From: JBLXBZ01 sp048265185 | GTDB taxonomy: Bacteria > Pseudomonadota > Alphaproteobacteria > Rhizobiales > Stappiaceae | Length of the DNA: 64,000 nt | Assembly (NCBI GenBank): GCA_048265185.1 | Contig: JBLXBZ010000002.1 | Location: 186,001 to 250,000 of the forward strand | Direction: 5' to 3' | Shown: piece after piece, positions 1-9,172 of the stretch | Position numbering within the stretch: position 1 is the stretch's first letter | Layout of the letters: every line of letters starts with the position of its first letter | Position numbers and translations under genes: made by a program | The notes under the pieces: generated by a model | The model's database searches: none | The model's input: only the letters and a program-made list of their open reading frames with translations | What the model was told of the DNA's origin: nothing

Positions 1-465
1 CTTGGTCATGATTAATTTTTCAACGGCGACAGACGAGCCGGAGTGATAGAAATATGGCACGAAGCGCCCGGAAGCGTCGGAGTATTTATGGCCAATGAAC
101 TGCGAATCCTTGCCGTCAAGCCCGTTGGGCTCGAACGCGAGAGTCATTCCGACCAGATGTGGGTTGTTCTCAACAAGCCGGGTCATCAGGCCGCCGAGCT
201 GGTCGCGGTCCATCATGCCAGCGTTGAGCAAGCCTTCAACCGCGACGGCGCCGTTTTGAGCTGTGTAGCCCGCTTGGGAAATGGAGCTGGAAACCTCTTC
301 CGCATAGAGATGCAATTGCGTGTCTACTTGCTGTAGCACTTCCCTCTCTGCGTTATTGGAAGCCACCATCGCTCCCATGAAAGTGGTCGCCATCATTGAT
401 AAAGTGAACAATGCACCTGCGGAAATCAGCAGTTTATTGCGAATGGAAAGGTCAGAAAAACGCAT
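1..465 (-). CDS. methyl-accepting chemotaxis protein, N-terminal fragment (cut by window edge)
   Basis: The minus-strand frame is open from about 525 down to base 1 and reads off the window, giving 155 residues from the chosen ATG at 465. Residues 11-34 form a membrane segment after a basic start (RNKLL), followed by a periplasmic region ending in a Cache-like stretch (EPNGLDGKDS, then GRFVPYFYHSGSS). This pattern is typical of Cache-domain chemoreceptors, where HAMP and signalling domains would follow beyond the window. The start at 465 is preferred because GGGGA lies about 8 nt before it; an ATG at 480 is an alternative. Another Cache-type membrane sensor (kinase or cyclase) cannot be excluded because the signalling end is missing. 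Confidence 0.6.
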   Translation of the reverse strand, partial: MRFSDLSIRNKLLISAGALFTLSMMATTFMGAMVASNNAEREVLQQVDTQLHLYAEEVSSSISQAGYTAQNGAVAVEGLLNAGMMDRDQLGGLMTRLVENNPHLVGMTLAFEPNGLDGKDSQFIGHKYSDASGRFVPYFYHSGSSVAVEKLIMTK

Positions 466-660
466 TCTAATAGTCCCCATATACCTGTCGCCGACCAACA
501 TTGAGGAGACCATAAAATGTAAGACTTACCACTGGATTAATTGACGATTTTGGGTCGAAATTTCTGTTTTCTTATAATTGTATGAAACTATATGGAAATA
601 AACTGCGTCCGGCTTAGTAATTTTGAAATGAGTTGAAATTTTTGACGCTTCGCGAATAAA

Positions 661-1698
661 TTATTTCGACGAAACGACAGAAGCGCTCCATTGATGCAAG
701 AAGAGATTTTTCTTGGCTTTGTCCAAACCTACCAGAAGAGCGGGGGTTAAGGCGATAGGGCGCAAGGATTCCAGAGCTTCTGGTTTCGACTTCTCGTTAA
801 TTCTAAAAAGTAATGAATCCGCCTTGTAAGCGAGGCTAAAGTCAATGAAATTCAGCGCTGCGGCGGCGCTGCGAGCCTGTCGCGAAATAAAGGCGGAGCG
901 GGGAAGAACCAGCGTGTAGTCGGATGGGAAAATGACGCCGATGCGCGGATCAGCGACGCTGCGGGACAAGGCGTATGAGCCCAGAACATTATAGCCCAGC
1001 GTCAGGCGTCCATCGGCTACGCGGTCCAGAATTTCCGACGTGCAGCAAAAGAGTTGAACGTCGTTGCGCCCGAAGCTTTCCACAAGTCGACCCCAGGTCG
1101 AGGCCTGGGCCGCATCTTCGAAAGCGAAAATGTACCCCACGCCCGAACTGATGATGTCATAAGTGCCTATGCGCTTGTTGAAACGCTGCGATTGGCGAAG
1201 AAGGTCTACAAGGTCGAACCGGTTCCCAGGAACCTCAGACGGCGATAGCAAGTTTTTATTATAAACGATCACGCCAGGTTCAAAGCCGACGCTAACCAGC
1301 TCGTTGCGCCATCTGGCCCAATCGGGAACGCGGTCGCTCAGAGCCATGGATAGCGGCTGGGCGCAGCCGTCATTGACGTGTTTCACTTGTTGGGCGGCGG
1401 ACGAGCTGATTATGAGATCGGCGAAAAATTCCTCTTTTTGGCAGGCAGCCTCTACTTTCGCGCTGAGTTCATTACTCGTCATTTCGATGTAATGGGCTGA
1501 AACCGAAGGGTTTTGATCTTGAAAATCATTGATGATCGGCATGACCGCCTCTAGGTCGGTAACGCCGGCAATGACAAGTTCCGCCGACATATTCCCTAGT
1601 CGTGCAGGAAAGAAAACGCCTTCCGCGCGCGCCGGCGGCGTTAGCAGGAGGAGCGTCGTCATGGCGCTCCATGTGAGAAAATGGGTGAAGTGGCTCAT
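661..1698 (-). CDS. periplasmic solute-binding protein (AfuA/extracellular-binding type) coupled to TctDE
   Basis: A 345-residue protein with a Sec signal peptide (about residues 1-25, ending PPARA) and a class-II periplasmic binding fold: a VIAGVTDLEAV opening strand, then a GVIVYNK segment common to Fe3+/AfuA-like binding proteins. Its start codon overlaps the stop of the upstream tctE-like gene (ATGA-type overlap at 1695-1698), so it is the third gene of a tctD-tctE operon. No permease lies next to it. By context it may be an accessory ligand sensor for the kinase rather than a transport component; this is inference. It is unrelated in sequence to the TctC protein encoded divergently. Confidence 0.75.
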   Translation of the reverse strand: MSHFTHFLTWSAMTTLLLLTPPARAEGVFFPARLGNMSAELVIAGVTDLEAVMPIINDFQDQNPSVSAHYIEMTSNELSAKVEAACQKEEFFADLIISSSAAQQVKHVNDGCAQPLSMALSDRVPDWARWRNELVSVGFEPGVIVYNKNLLSPSEVPGNRFDLVDLLRQSQRFNKRIGTYDIISSGVGYIFAFEDAAQASTWGRLVESFGRNDVQLFCCTSEILDRVADGRLTLGYNVLGSYALSRSVADPRIGVIFPSDYTLVLPRSAFISRQARSAAAALNFIDFSLAYKADSLLFRINEKSKPEALESLRPIALTPALLVGLDKAKKNLFLHQWSASVVSSK

Positions 1699-3131
1699 GC
1701 GCGCTCCTTGGCTCGCGGCAGAATGACGTCGATCCAGAAGACGCCTTCGCGGCGCATAGCTTGCATGGAGCCGCCATGCGCCAAGGCGACTTCATGGACG
1801 ATGGCGAGTCCGAGGCCTGCGCTGGCGCCGCCTTCAGAAGCGCGGGCGAAACGTTTTCCCAGTTGGGGGACATACGCGGCGGCGATGCCGGCGCCATGGT
1901 CGCCCACGGACAGTATGACTGATTGCTCGTTTTTTTTCGCGACCACCATGATCACCGGCGCCGCACCATGGACAAGGGCGTTATTCAGAAGATTTTTCAC
2001 CGCTTCACGCAGAGAAAAACTGTCTCCTAATATCCAGATTTCCTCCTCCGCCAGCTCCAGCGTGATTAAGGCGGCCGCAGTGTTGCTGAACGCGCGGATT
2101 TCACGCTCCGCTTCAACTGCGACCCTGCGTAAATCAATGAGTTCGTGAGGTTGAGCGTCGGCCCGGTGATTGACCATGGCGTGGGACAGAAGTTGGTCTG
2201 CAAGCCTGCTCACATGGGCGGCGCGCGTGCGAATGCGCTTTTGCAGCGCCTTGAGGCGCCGGGGGTCGGCTTCATCGGCGGCGAGCTCGGCCTGGGCGCG
2301 TAACGCGGTGATTGGGGTGCGCATTTGGTGGGCGGCGTCGGCGACGAAGCTCTGCATGTTTTTGACGCGCCGGTCCAGTCGCGCCATGAAACGGTTGATC
2401 GAGGCGACCAGCGCTTCAACTTCACGAGGGGCGTGATCGGGGAAGGGGGATAGGTCAAGTGGATCGCGCGCCATGATCTCCCGCTCGATGCGTTCAAGGG
2501 GACGCAGAGCGATGCGAACCGCCAGCAAGGCGAGAAGGAGAACGCCAATTGCCGATATTGCGATGATGGTGACGGCGTGGGTTGCGATTTGCCGCGCCAG
2601 CGCCGTTCGCGCGCGCGTCGTGTGAGCGATGACGATTGTGATCTGTCCGGTCATGGAGCGTTCGGTGAGCTCGCGAACAAGCGCGACCGCGCGGACAGGC
2701 GCGCCAAACATCCGAGTGTCGTACAAAATCGGCTCTAGAGCGTGCGGTTTCGGTTCTGAAGGGAGAGGCAAGGCGTCATAGCCGGTGATTGTTTCTTCAT
2801 TGGGACCGACAATCCGGTAGAACACGCGGTCTTCGCGCGCCAATGCGAGCAATTCGAAAGCCGATAGGGGGATGTCGACGACCGGCTGGCCGTCAATCAC
2901 CAGAATGCGCTCCGATATTTGCAGCGCCGCGCCTGTTAACAGGCTGTCAAAAGCTTCATCCGCCGCGTTGCGTCCATAACGATAAGTTGCGAAAATGGCG
3001 CCGCCGACAATGAGGGCGAGTAGTAAAGACATCAGCGCGCCAAGGCGAAGAGCAATGGATGGACGCTGGCTTTTAAGCGTCTCAAGAGCTCCTGCGGCGC
3101 TCGCCGGCGCATTATCGGGAGGCGGGGTCAT
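1695..3131 (-). CDS. tctE: TctE-like sensor histidine kinase
   Basis: A 478-residue inner-membrane kinase. Membrane segments lie at about 30-50 and 187-207, enclosing a periplasmic sensor region of the TctE N-terminal type. HAMP follows, then HisKA with AHQMRTP (phospho-acceptor H268) and a HATPase domain with a late GLGLAIVHEV box. It should phosphorylate the response regulator encoded immediately upstream, whose stop it overlaps by 4 bp. The family controls tripartite tricarboxylate transporters, and tctCBA lies divergently across the regulator promoter, so carboxylate sensing is the natural role. The exact ligand is not readable from sequence. Confidence 0.88.
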   Translation of the reverse strand: MTPPPDNAPASAAGALETLKSQRPSIALRLGALMSLLLALIVGGAIFATYRYGRNAADEAFDSLLTGAALQISERILVIDGQPVVDIPLSAFELLALAREDRVFYRIVGPNEETITGYDALPLPSEPKPHALEPILYDTRMFGAPVRAVALVRELTERSMTGQITIVIAHTTRARTALARQIATHAVTIIAISAIGVLLLALLAVRIALRPLERIEREIMARDPLDLSPFPDHAPREVEALVASINRFMARLDRRVKNMQSFVADAAHQMRTPITALRAQAELAADEADPRRLKALQKRIRTRAAHVSRLADQLLSHAMVNHRADAQPHELIDLRRVAVEAEREIRAFSNTAAALITLELAEEEIWILGDSFSLREAVKNLLNNALVHGAAPVIMVVAKKNEQSVILSVGDHGAGIAAAYVPQLGKRFARASEGGASAGLGLAIVHEVALAHGGSMQAMRREGVFWIDVILPRAKERA

Positions 3132-3808
3132 TGAGCGGAAGATTGGCGCGCGACTGCTTGATATCCAAGCCCGCGAAGTGTGCGGATATCAAGGTCGGCG
3201 CCGCGAAGTTTTCGTCGCAATCGGCCGACATAAAGCTCAATGGCGTTAAGGCTGGCTTCTGCGTCCAGACCAAAAAGCTTGGTGAGGAGCTCTTCCTTTT
3301 CAAGCACGCGCCCGCGATTAGCCAGAAAAATCTCCAGAAGCATTTGTTCGCGCCGGGTCAGTTCGCAGTTCTCTCCGCCGATCGTTACTGTACGCCCTGC
3401 CATGTCAAAGCGCAGGTTTCCTGCTTCCAGAACAGCGTTGGCTTCACCGTTTCTCCGTCTTACGATGGCTCGCACTCTGGCTTCCAGCTCTCCAAGGTCG
3501 AACGGCTTCACCATATAATCGTCCGCGCCCATGTCGAGGGCGCCGATCTTGTCGTCTATCGTCAGACGCGCGGTGAGAACGAGCACGGGAACGTTTTTTC
3601 GGGCCGCCCGCAGGCGTTTCAAAAAATCCAAACCGGAGCCATCGGGTAAGTTGATGTCAAGAATGATAAGGTCGTAGAAACCAAGGTCGGTGAAGTCTCT
3701 GGCTTGATCCAGGGTTGCGGCCCTATCGCAGCTATGTCCCACCTTCTGAAAGCGCTGGATGATCGCCTCCGCTACATCCTGGGTGTCCTCCACCACAAGA
3801 AACCGCAT
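3128..3808 (-). CDS. tctD: TctD-like OmpR-family response regulator
   Basis: A 226-residue two-domain regulator: REC domain at about 1-115 with acidic pair E7/D8, phospho-acceptor D51 (LIILDINLPDGSG) and K101 (YMVKPFD), then an OmpR/PhoB winged helix ending RTLRGLGYQ. It is the first gene of the operon with tctE and the periplasmic protein, joined by a 4-bp overlap. The divergent tctC gene starts about 110 bp away, so it probably activates tctCBA. Tandem TGACAG repeats spaced 11 bp in that gap fit OmpR-type binding. Confidence 0.9.
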   Translation of the reverse strand: MRFLVVEDTQDVAEAIIQRFQKVGHSCDRAATLDQARDFTDLGFYDLIILDINLPDGSGLDFLKRLRAARKNVPVLVLTARLTIDDKIGALDMGADDYMVKPFDLGELEARVRAIVRRRNGEANAVLEAGNLRFDMAGRTVTIGGENCELTRREQMLLEIFLANRGRVLEKEELLTKLFGLDAEASLNAIELYVGRLRRKLRGADLDIRTLRGLGYQAVARQSSAQ

Positions 3809-3831
3809 GGATTAAACTCCTACTCTCAGTT

Positions 3832-3868
3832 GTGACAGGTTGCTGACAGCTTCGCCGGCTATTGTCAC
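3832..3868. promoter_or_regulatory. candidate TctD operator between tctD and tctC
   Basis: In the 109-bp divergent gap, TGACAG occurs at 3833 and again at 3844, an 11-bp period (about one helical turn) as is usual for tandem OmpR-family sites. A GTGACA at 3832-3837 is also mirrored by TGTCAC at 3863-3868. The repeats are seen directly; binding by TctD is inferred from position. Confidence 0.4.
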
Positions 3869-3917
3869 CTATCTTCATTCATTTTCAATGGTTGAAGTTC
3901 AATTGGGAGGAAACATC

Positions 3918-4898
3918 ATGAAAATCTTCACGCTATCTCTGGCGTCCGGCGTCGCTGCGCTCGCCTTGACTGGTTCCGCTTTCGCTTTTGAGGCGGATGC
4001 GCCGGAATGCATCGCTCCAGCCAACGCCGGTGGAGGATGGGATTTCACATGCCGGCAGGTCGGCAAGACCCTATATGACCTTAAAGAAGTCAAGTCTCCG
4101 GTGCAGGTGACCAATATGGCTGGCGGCGGCGGCGGCGTGGCTTTTGCGGCCGTTGTCAATAAGCGCAATGACGACAATAACCTGATCGTCGCCGCGTCTT
4201 CAGCCACGACAACCCGGCTTGCGCAAAACGCGTTTCCGGGAAATGACATGGATCAGGTTCGCTGGCTTGGCTCGGTTGGCGCTGACTATGGCGTCATCGC
4301 CGTGGCGGCGGACTCGCCCATCTCGACGCTTCCGGAGTTGATGGAGCAGATCAAAAAAGATCCAAAGTCGGTGTCCGTCGCAGGCGGTTCGGCGGTTGGC
4401 GGCTGGGATCACCTGAAAGTTCTGATCGCGGCGCAGGCTTCCGGAATCGAAGATGTTCGCACAATCAAATATGTGGCCTTTGAAGGCGGCGGAGAAGCGG
4501 TTACGCAACTGCTGGGCGGTCATATTCAGGCGTTCAGCGGCGATATTTCAGAAGCCAAGGGCTTTGTCGATTCTGGGGACTTGAAAATCCTTGCGGTGCT
4601 CGCGCCTGAGAGACTTCCAGGCGAATTTGACAAATATCCTACGGCGAAAGAGCAGGGCGTGGATGCTGTTGGCGCCAATTGGCGCGGGTTTTACGTTCCT
4701 GGCGGCATGTCAGATGAAGCTTATGACTTCTGGGCCGAAGCGCTGGCGGATGTTTACGCTTCCGACGAGTGGAAAGGCGTTATGGCTTCGAACGGCCTGA
4801 TGCCGCTGGACCTGTCCGGCGAGGCTTTTCAAGAGTTCGTTGCTGATCAGGTTCAGAAAACCAAGGCTCTGTCCAAAGAAATCGGTCTGATCAAGTAA
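3918..4898 (+). CDS. tctC: tripartite tricarboxylate transporter substrate-binding protein TctC
   Basis: 326 residues. It has a Sec signal peptide (MKIFTLSLASGVAALALTGSAFA) and the TctC opening APANAGGGWDFTCR, in which the conserved GGG(W/F)D motif contacts the carboxylate ligand. It is the periplasmic binding component of a secondary (ion-gradient-driven) carboxylate importer. The start at 3918 is supported by GGGAGG about 8 nt upstream; a longer frame from 3840 has no such site. It heads the tctC-tctB-tctA operon. The true substrate may be citrate or another carboxylate. Confidence 0.92.
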   Translation: MKIFTLSLASGVAALALTGSAFAFEADAPECIAPANAGGGWDFTCRQVGKTLYDLKEVKSPVQVTNMAGGGGGVAFAAVVNKRNDDNNLIVAASSATTTRLAQNAFPGNDMDQVRWLGSVGADYGVIAVAADSPISTLPELMEQIKKDPKSVSVAGGSAVGGWDHLKVLIAAQASGIEDVRTIKYVAFEGGGEAVTQLLGGHIQAFSGDISEAKGFVDSGDLKILAVLAPERLPGEFDKYPTAKEQGVDAVGANWRGFYVPGGMSDEAYDFWAEALADVYASDEWKGVMASNGLMPLDLSGEAFQEFVADQVQKTKALSKEIGLIK

Positions 4899-4957
4899 GC
4901 TTGGCGATCCGTTAAAAGATGACGCCCGGTTGGCGAGGCCGGGAGGAAGGGGAGATC

Positions 4958-5389
4958 ATGAGCGACCGGATTTTCGGCCTCATATGTTTTGTTCTGGCCG
5001 GGTTATTCATCTGGCAGGCGACCAAGATTGAGACCGGATTTATCGTTGATCCCATGGGGCCAAAAGCTTTTCCGATCATCATCGGGGGAATTATTGGTCT
5101 TGCGGGGCTTTACCCTTTCCTGCGACCAGATCCGCGACCGGCTTGGCCGGCCGCGGGTGGAGTTTGGGAGATCATAATCGCCGTGGTGGTTATGATCGCT
5201 TATGCGCAGGCCTTGCCTGAGCTTGGTTTCGTGGTCTCAACCGCGTTTGCGGCCGCAGTCCTGAGCTGGCGCTTGGGAACGCCGCCCCATAAGGCAGTTC
5301 TTGCGGGCGTGCTGATTTCCGTGGGCATTTACGCCGTGTTCCATCTTGCGCTTGGCTTGTCTTTGGCCCGCGGACCTTGGGGGTTTTAA
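4958..5389 (+). CDS. tctB: tripartite tricarboxylate transporter small membrane subunit TctB
   Basis: 143 residues with about four hydrophobic segments. The opening RIFGLICFVLAGLFIWQA and the PMGPKAFPIIIG motif are typical of the TctB family. It partners TctA in the inner membrane. The start at 4958 follows GGAAGGGGAG; an upstream frame from 4919 is not needed. It sits 59 bp after tctC and ends 3 bp before tctA. Confidence 0.9.
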   Translation: MSDRIFGLICFVLAGLFIWQATKIETGFIVDPMGPKAFPIIIGGIIGLAGLYPFLRPDPRPAWPAAGGVWEIIIAVVVMIAYAQALPELGFVVSTAFAAAVLSWRLGTPPHKAVLAGVLISVGIYAVFHLALGLSLARGPWGF

Positions 5390-5392
5390 GTT

Positions 5393-6931
5393 ATGGACGC
5401 TTTATCCGCTCTCATGGACGGTTTCACCGTCGCTCTGACGTTTCAAAACCTGGGGCTGGCGCTGCTTGGCTGTTTTCTCGGCACCATTATCGGGGCGCTT
5501 CCGGGGCTTGGTCCTTCAAATGGCGTGGCTATTTTGATCCCGCTGGCCTTCACTCTGGGCTTGCCGGCCACGCCAGCTCTGATTTTGCTGACCAGCGTTT
5601 ACTATGGCGCCATGTATGGCGGCCGCATTTCATCGATTTTGCTCAATATTCCCGGCGACGAACCGGCGCTTATGACGACGCTCGACGGACACCCTATGGC
5701 GAAGAAGGGGCAGGCTGGCGAAGCTTTGGCGCTTTCTGGTCTCGCTTCTTTCGTCGGCGCCTTTTTCGCGACCTGGGGGCTGGTTTTTCTCGCGCCTATG
5801 TTGGTTGACGTGGCGCTTTTGTTCGGGCCGGCGGAATATTTCGCTCTGTTCACTCTGGCTTTCGCCACTCTTGGCGGAATCGCAAGCCGTAATCAGGCTA
5901 AAGCCGCCATCGCCGCCTGCCTTGGCCTTGGCATCGCCATGGTTGGCGTCGACCATCAAACTGGGGTTCCGCGGTTCACTTTTGGCGAAGTGCATCTTTA
6001 TGACGGCATTGATTTTTTGGTGGCCATCGTTGGGCTCTTCGCCATCTCAGAAGTATTTCTGTTTTTGGAGAACAAAAGCCATTCGGCTGATCCGGACGCG
6101 CCGCCGATGAAAATTGGCCGGGTCACAGCGCCTTGGAATATGGTGCGCCGCTCAATCGGCGCGATGGGGCGATCAACCGTTCTGGGCTTTGTCGCAGGGG
6201 TTCTGCCCGGCGCGGGCGCGTCCCTTGGCTCGTTCATCGCCTATACTTTTGAAAAGAAGGTTTCCGATAAGGAGGGAACTTTCGGCACGGGCGATCCGCG
6301 CGGAGTGGCGGCGCCGGAAGCGGGCAATAACGCGGCGGCGGGGGGGGCGTTGATCCCTATGCTGGCGCTGGGCGTTCCCGGCTCCGGCACGACGGCGGTT
6401 CTTTTGGCGATGCTTTTGGCGCTGAATATCACCCCCGGACCCTTGTTGTTTCAGTCCAATCCGGACGTGGTCTGGGGGTTGATCGCGGCGCTTTTCATCG
6501 GCAACGTCATGTTGCTTGTCATGAATATTCCCTTGGTCAGTCTGTTCGTGCGCGTGCTGTTGATCCCCCCGCGTTACCTTATGCCGGCGGTGGCGATGAT
6601 ATCTTTCGTTGGCATCTATGGAATTTCCGGCTCCACCTTTGATCTCATGGTGATGATCGGCTTTGGCGTCATGGGATATTTACTGCGCAAGATCGACGTG
6701 CCGTTGGTTCCCGTTATTCTGGGCGTTCTTTTGGGAAATGAGATGGAGAAGAACTTGCGCCGCGCCTTGACGATCTCGGATGGGGACTGGACGGCTCTCT
6801 TCGCTTCGCCGTTGGCCATCGGCATTTGGGCCTTTGCGATTTTTGGCTTCATCGCGCCGTTGATTTTCGGACGGTATTTCCGGCCGAAAATCGCGGACGC
6901 CAACGCCAATGAAGGCGCTGACCCTGATTGA
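5393..6931 (+). CDS. tctA: tripartite tricarboxylate transporter large permease TctA
   Basis: 512 residues and roughly a dozen membrane segments, the full length for TctA. Family motifs are visible: GALPGLGPSNGVAILIPL near the N-terminus, YYGAMYGGRISSILLNIPG, and a second inverted-repeat motif VLPGAGASLGSFIAY. It forms the substrate channel driven by an ion gradient. Only 3 bp separate it from tctB, so the two are translationally linked. It ends convergently with sdaA. Confidence 0.93.
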   Translation: MDALSALMDGFTVALTFQNLGLALLGCFLGTIIGALPGLGPSNGVAILIPLAFTLGLPATPALILLTSVYYGAMYGGRISSILLNIPGDEPALMTTLDGHPMAKKGQAGEALALSGLASFVGAFFATWGLVFLAPMLVDVALLFGPAEYFALFTLAFATLGGIASRNQAKAAIAACLGLGIAMVGVDHQTGVPRFTFGEVHLYDGIDFLVAIVGLFAISEVFLFLENKSHSADPDAPPMKIGRVTAPWNMVRRSIGAMGRSTVLGFVAGVLPGAGASLGSFIAYTFEKKVSDKEGTFGTGDPRGVAAPEAGNNAAAGGALIPMLALGVPGSGTTAVLLAMLLALNITPGPLLFQSNPDVVWGLIAALFIGNVMLLVMNIPLVSLFVRVLLIPPRYLMPAVAMISFVGIYGISGSTFDLMVMIGFGVMGYLLRKIDVPLVPVILGVLLGNEMEKNLRRALTISDGDWTALFASPLAIGIWAFAIFGFIAPLIFGRYFRPKIADANANEGADPD

Positions 6932-6982
6932 ACCACGCCCATGACGGGCGTTTGGGCGAAACGATAGGGCGGGCTTGCGGCC

Positions 6983-8368
6983 TTAACATTCAACGCTGTT
7001 GACCGCGAGCCCGCCTTTTGAGGTTTCCTTGTATTTATCCGCCATATCAAGACCGGTCTGGCGCATGGTTTCGATGCAATTATCGAGAGGAACAAAGTGG
7101 CTGCCGTCGCCGCGCAGAGCGAGCGAGGCCGCGGTCACCGCCTTGACCGCGCCAAGGGCGTTGCGCTCAATGCAAGGAACCTGAACCAGACCTCCAATGG
7201 GGTCGCAGGTCATGCCAAGGTGATGCTCCAGCGCGATTTCAGCCGCGTTTTCCACCTGTTCATTATCTCCGCCGAGGGCCGCCGCCAGTCCTGCCGCCGC
7301 CATGGCAGCCGCAGACCCGACCTCCCCCTGACAACCAACCTCGGCTCCGGAAATCGAAGCGTTGGCCTTGATGATGCCGCCGATAGCCGCCGCGCTCAGC
7401 AAGAACGTTCGAATGCCTTCCTGATTGGCGTTAGGGCAATGATGAAGATAATAGCGGATCACGGCTGGAACCACGCCGGCCGCGCCATTGGTCGGCGCGG
7501 TGACGATCTTGCCGCCCGCCGCGTTTTCTTCGTTCACCGCCATGGCGTAAACCGCGAGCCAGTCCATCACCGTGTGTTGAAATGGCTGGTTGTCGCCAGC
7601 GCCGCCCAAGAGTTTTTCATGAATTTGTTTGGCGCGACGTTTGACCTTCAGGCCGCCGGGAAGCTCTCCCTCCATGGAAAGGCCGCGGGCGATGCAATTG
7701 TCCATCGCCGTCCAAAGCGCGTCGAGCTCTTCATCCAGCCTAGCGTGGGTGCGACCGGAGGCGCGCTCGTTCTCCACCTTCATCTGCGCGATGGAGAGCC
7801 CGCTTTTACGGCCCATTTCCAACATTTCTTTGGCGTTGTTAAACGGGAAGGGAGCGTCGTCTTCGCTGGCTTGGGGCGTTGCGACGTTCGGGGCGGCAAG
7901 CTCCTGTGCGGTGACGATGAAACCACCGCCAATCGAATAGAAGGTTTGTTCCAGAAAAACGTCGCCGGACTGGTCGAAGGCCTTGAAGATCATGCCATTG
8001 GCGTGGCCCTCCAGCGCCGGGCCATAGTCGAACACAAGATCGGTTTCAGGGTCGAAGATGATCGGGTTCAGGCCTTGGGGGGCGAGCCGATGGGAGGCGC
8101 GCAGGCGCGCCAGAGCCTGTTCAGCCGCGTCAGGATCAATGGTCGCTGGCTCGAAGCCCAGAAGACCGAGCAGTATCGCCCTGTCGCTGGCGTGTCCCTT
8201 TCCAGTGAAGGCGAGAGATCCGTGGAGGCTGACCTGAAGGCGATGGGGCGCGCATTGTTGCGCGCGTAGTTGGCGCAGGAAGCGAGCGCCCGCGCTCATT
8301 GGTCCCATGGTGTGGGATGACGAGGGGCCGACGCCAATCTTGAAAATATCAAATACGCTGATGAACAA
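6983..8368 (-). CDS. sdaA: L-serine ammonia-lyase (iron-sulfur, single chain)
   Basis: 461 residues, full length for the one-chain 4Fe-4S enzyme that converts L-serine to pyruvate and ammonia in the cytosol. The beta domain opens FDIFKIGVGPSSSHTMGP. The alpha domain carries NASISGAEVGCQGEVGSA and MTCDPIGGLVQVPCIERN, which supply the cluster cysteines. The start is TTG at 8368, preceded by an excellent GGGGAGGA site about 7 nt upstream, so a non-ATG start is likely real and may limit translation. It lies 55 bp downstream of the GntR-type regulator on the same strand. Confidence 0.93.
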   Translation of the reverse strand: MFISVFDIFKIGVGPSSSHTMGPMSAGARFLRQLRAQQCAPHRLQVSLHGSLAFTGKGHASDRAILLGLLGFEPATIDPDAAEQALARLRASHRLAPQGLNPIIFDPETDLVFDYGPALEGHANGMIFKAFDQSGDVFLEQTFYSIGGGFIVTAQELAAPNVATPQASEDDAPFPFNNAKEMLEMGRKSGLSIAQMKVENERASGRTHARLDEELDALWTAMDNCIARGLSMEGELPGGLKVKRRAKQIHEKLLGGAGDNQPFQHTVMDWLAVYAMAVNEENAAGGKIVTAPTNGAAGVVPAVIRYYLHHCPNANQEGIRTFLLSAAAIGGIIKANASISGAEVGCQGEVGSAAAMAAAGLAAALGGDNEQVENAAEIALEHHLGMTCDPIGGLVQVPCIERNALGAVKAVTAASLALRGDGSHFVPLDNCIETMRQTGLDMADKYKETSKGGLAVNSVEC

Positions 8369-8423
8369 AAGTTCCTCCCCAAACCTTTTCGCCGTAGCCT
8401 AGCTGGGGTTTGCGGGAATTACT

Positions 8424-9137
8424 CTAAATTTTTTCACTGGAGGCGAAAAGCGTTTCATAGACCGCGAGAGAAAAACCAATGTGGTCTTGGAGAAGGGTTT
8501 CAGCGCGTTCTGAATCGCGGTCAAGCGCCGCCTTCATGAGCAGCGTATGGTGCTCGATCCCTAAGGTCTGAGTTAGCGTGTCGCGGAACCGGGGCGTATC
8601 CCTGCGTAATTGGTCAAATCGTTGACTTGCGTCATGCACCAGATAACGATGGTAACGGTGCAGTTGATCGCTGGTTTGTTTTTGGAAGTCATGGAGCCAG
8701 CTCATTCCCTCGCAGTTCAGAAGGGCACCATGAAAAGCGTTGTGGCGGGTCTCCCACAAATGAATTTCCTGTTCTTTCATTCCCGGCTCGGGCGGGGGCG
8801 CTCGCTCAAGCAAGTGATGAGCGGAAACGATGGCGGCTTCCCACTGGTCGTCGCCGGTTGCTATGGCCGCCTGCAGGAGCGCGCTTTCCACTGTCCGGCG
8901 CGCGCGCTGGAGGTCGCGTAAGGACGCGGCCGACACAGGAGCTACGCGGTAGCCGCGATTGGGCTGTAGAACCACCAGTTTTTCCGCTTCCAAGCGTGAG
9001 AGAGCCTCGCGCAGGGGCGTCCACCCAAAGCCATATTGTATGCGCAGATTGGCGATCACCAGCGGCGTGGAGGGCGCGAGTTGGGCGTTGAGGATGTCGT
9101 GCCTTAAGACGCGAACGGCTTCTTCCGTTTTGGACAT
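8424..9137 (-). CDS. GntR-family (FCD) transcriptional regulator
   Basis: 237 residues: an N-terminal winged helix (about 1-70, with TPLREALSRLEAEKLV) and an all-helical FCD ligand domain with spaced histidines. It is transcribed ahead of sdaA and divergently from kynU-kynA-kynB, with 167 bp between, so it is a good candidate to control both sides. FCD domains bind small organic acids or amino-acid derivatives; a kynurenine-pathway metabolite is plausible but unproven. An AT-rich dyad overlaps its own promoter region. Confidence 0.88.
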   Translation of the reverse strand: MSKTEEAVRVLRHDILNAQLAPSTPLVIANLRIQYGFGWTPLREALSRLEAEKLVVLQPNRGYRVAPVSAASLRDLQRARRTVESALLQAAIATGDDQWEAAIVSAHHLLERAPPPEPGMKEQEIHLWETRHNAFHGALLNCEGMSWLHDFQKQTSDQLHRYHRYLVHDASQRFDQLRRDTPRFRDTLTQTLGIEHHTLLMKAALDRDSERAETLLQDHIGFSLAVYETLFASSEKI

Positions 9138-9156
9138 CGGGTATCCTGCTCGAATG

Positions 9157-9172
9157 TATGATATATTTCATA
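9157..9172. promoter_or_regulatory. candidate operator dyad in the gntR/kynU divergent promoter
   Basis: TATGA-TATATT-TCATA is an inverted repeat with perfect 5-bp arms, 19 bp before the gntR start, embedded in an AT-rich stretch that also offers a TATAAT at 9183-9188 toward kynU. FCD regulators bind short dyads of this sort. Assignment to this regulator is by position only. Confidence 0.4.

Noticed and set aside
6934..6950. Terminator between convergent tctA and sdaA
   Set aside because: ACGCCC/GGGCGT forms a 6-bp stem but no T-run follows on either strand.
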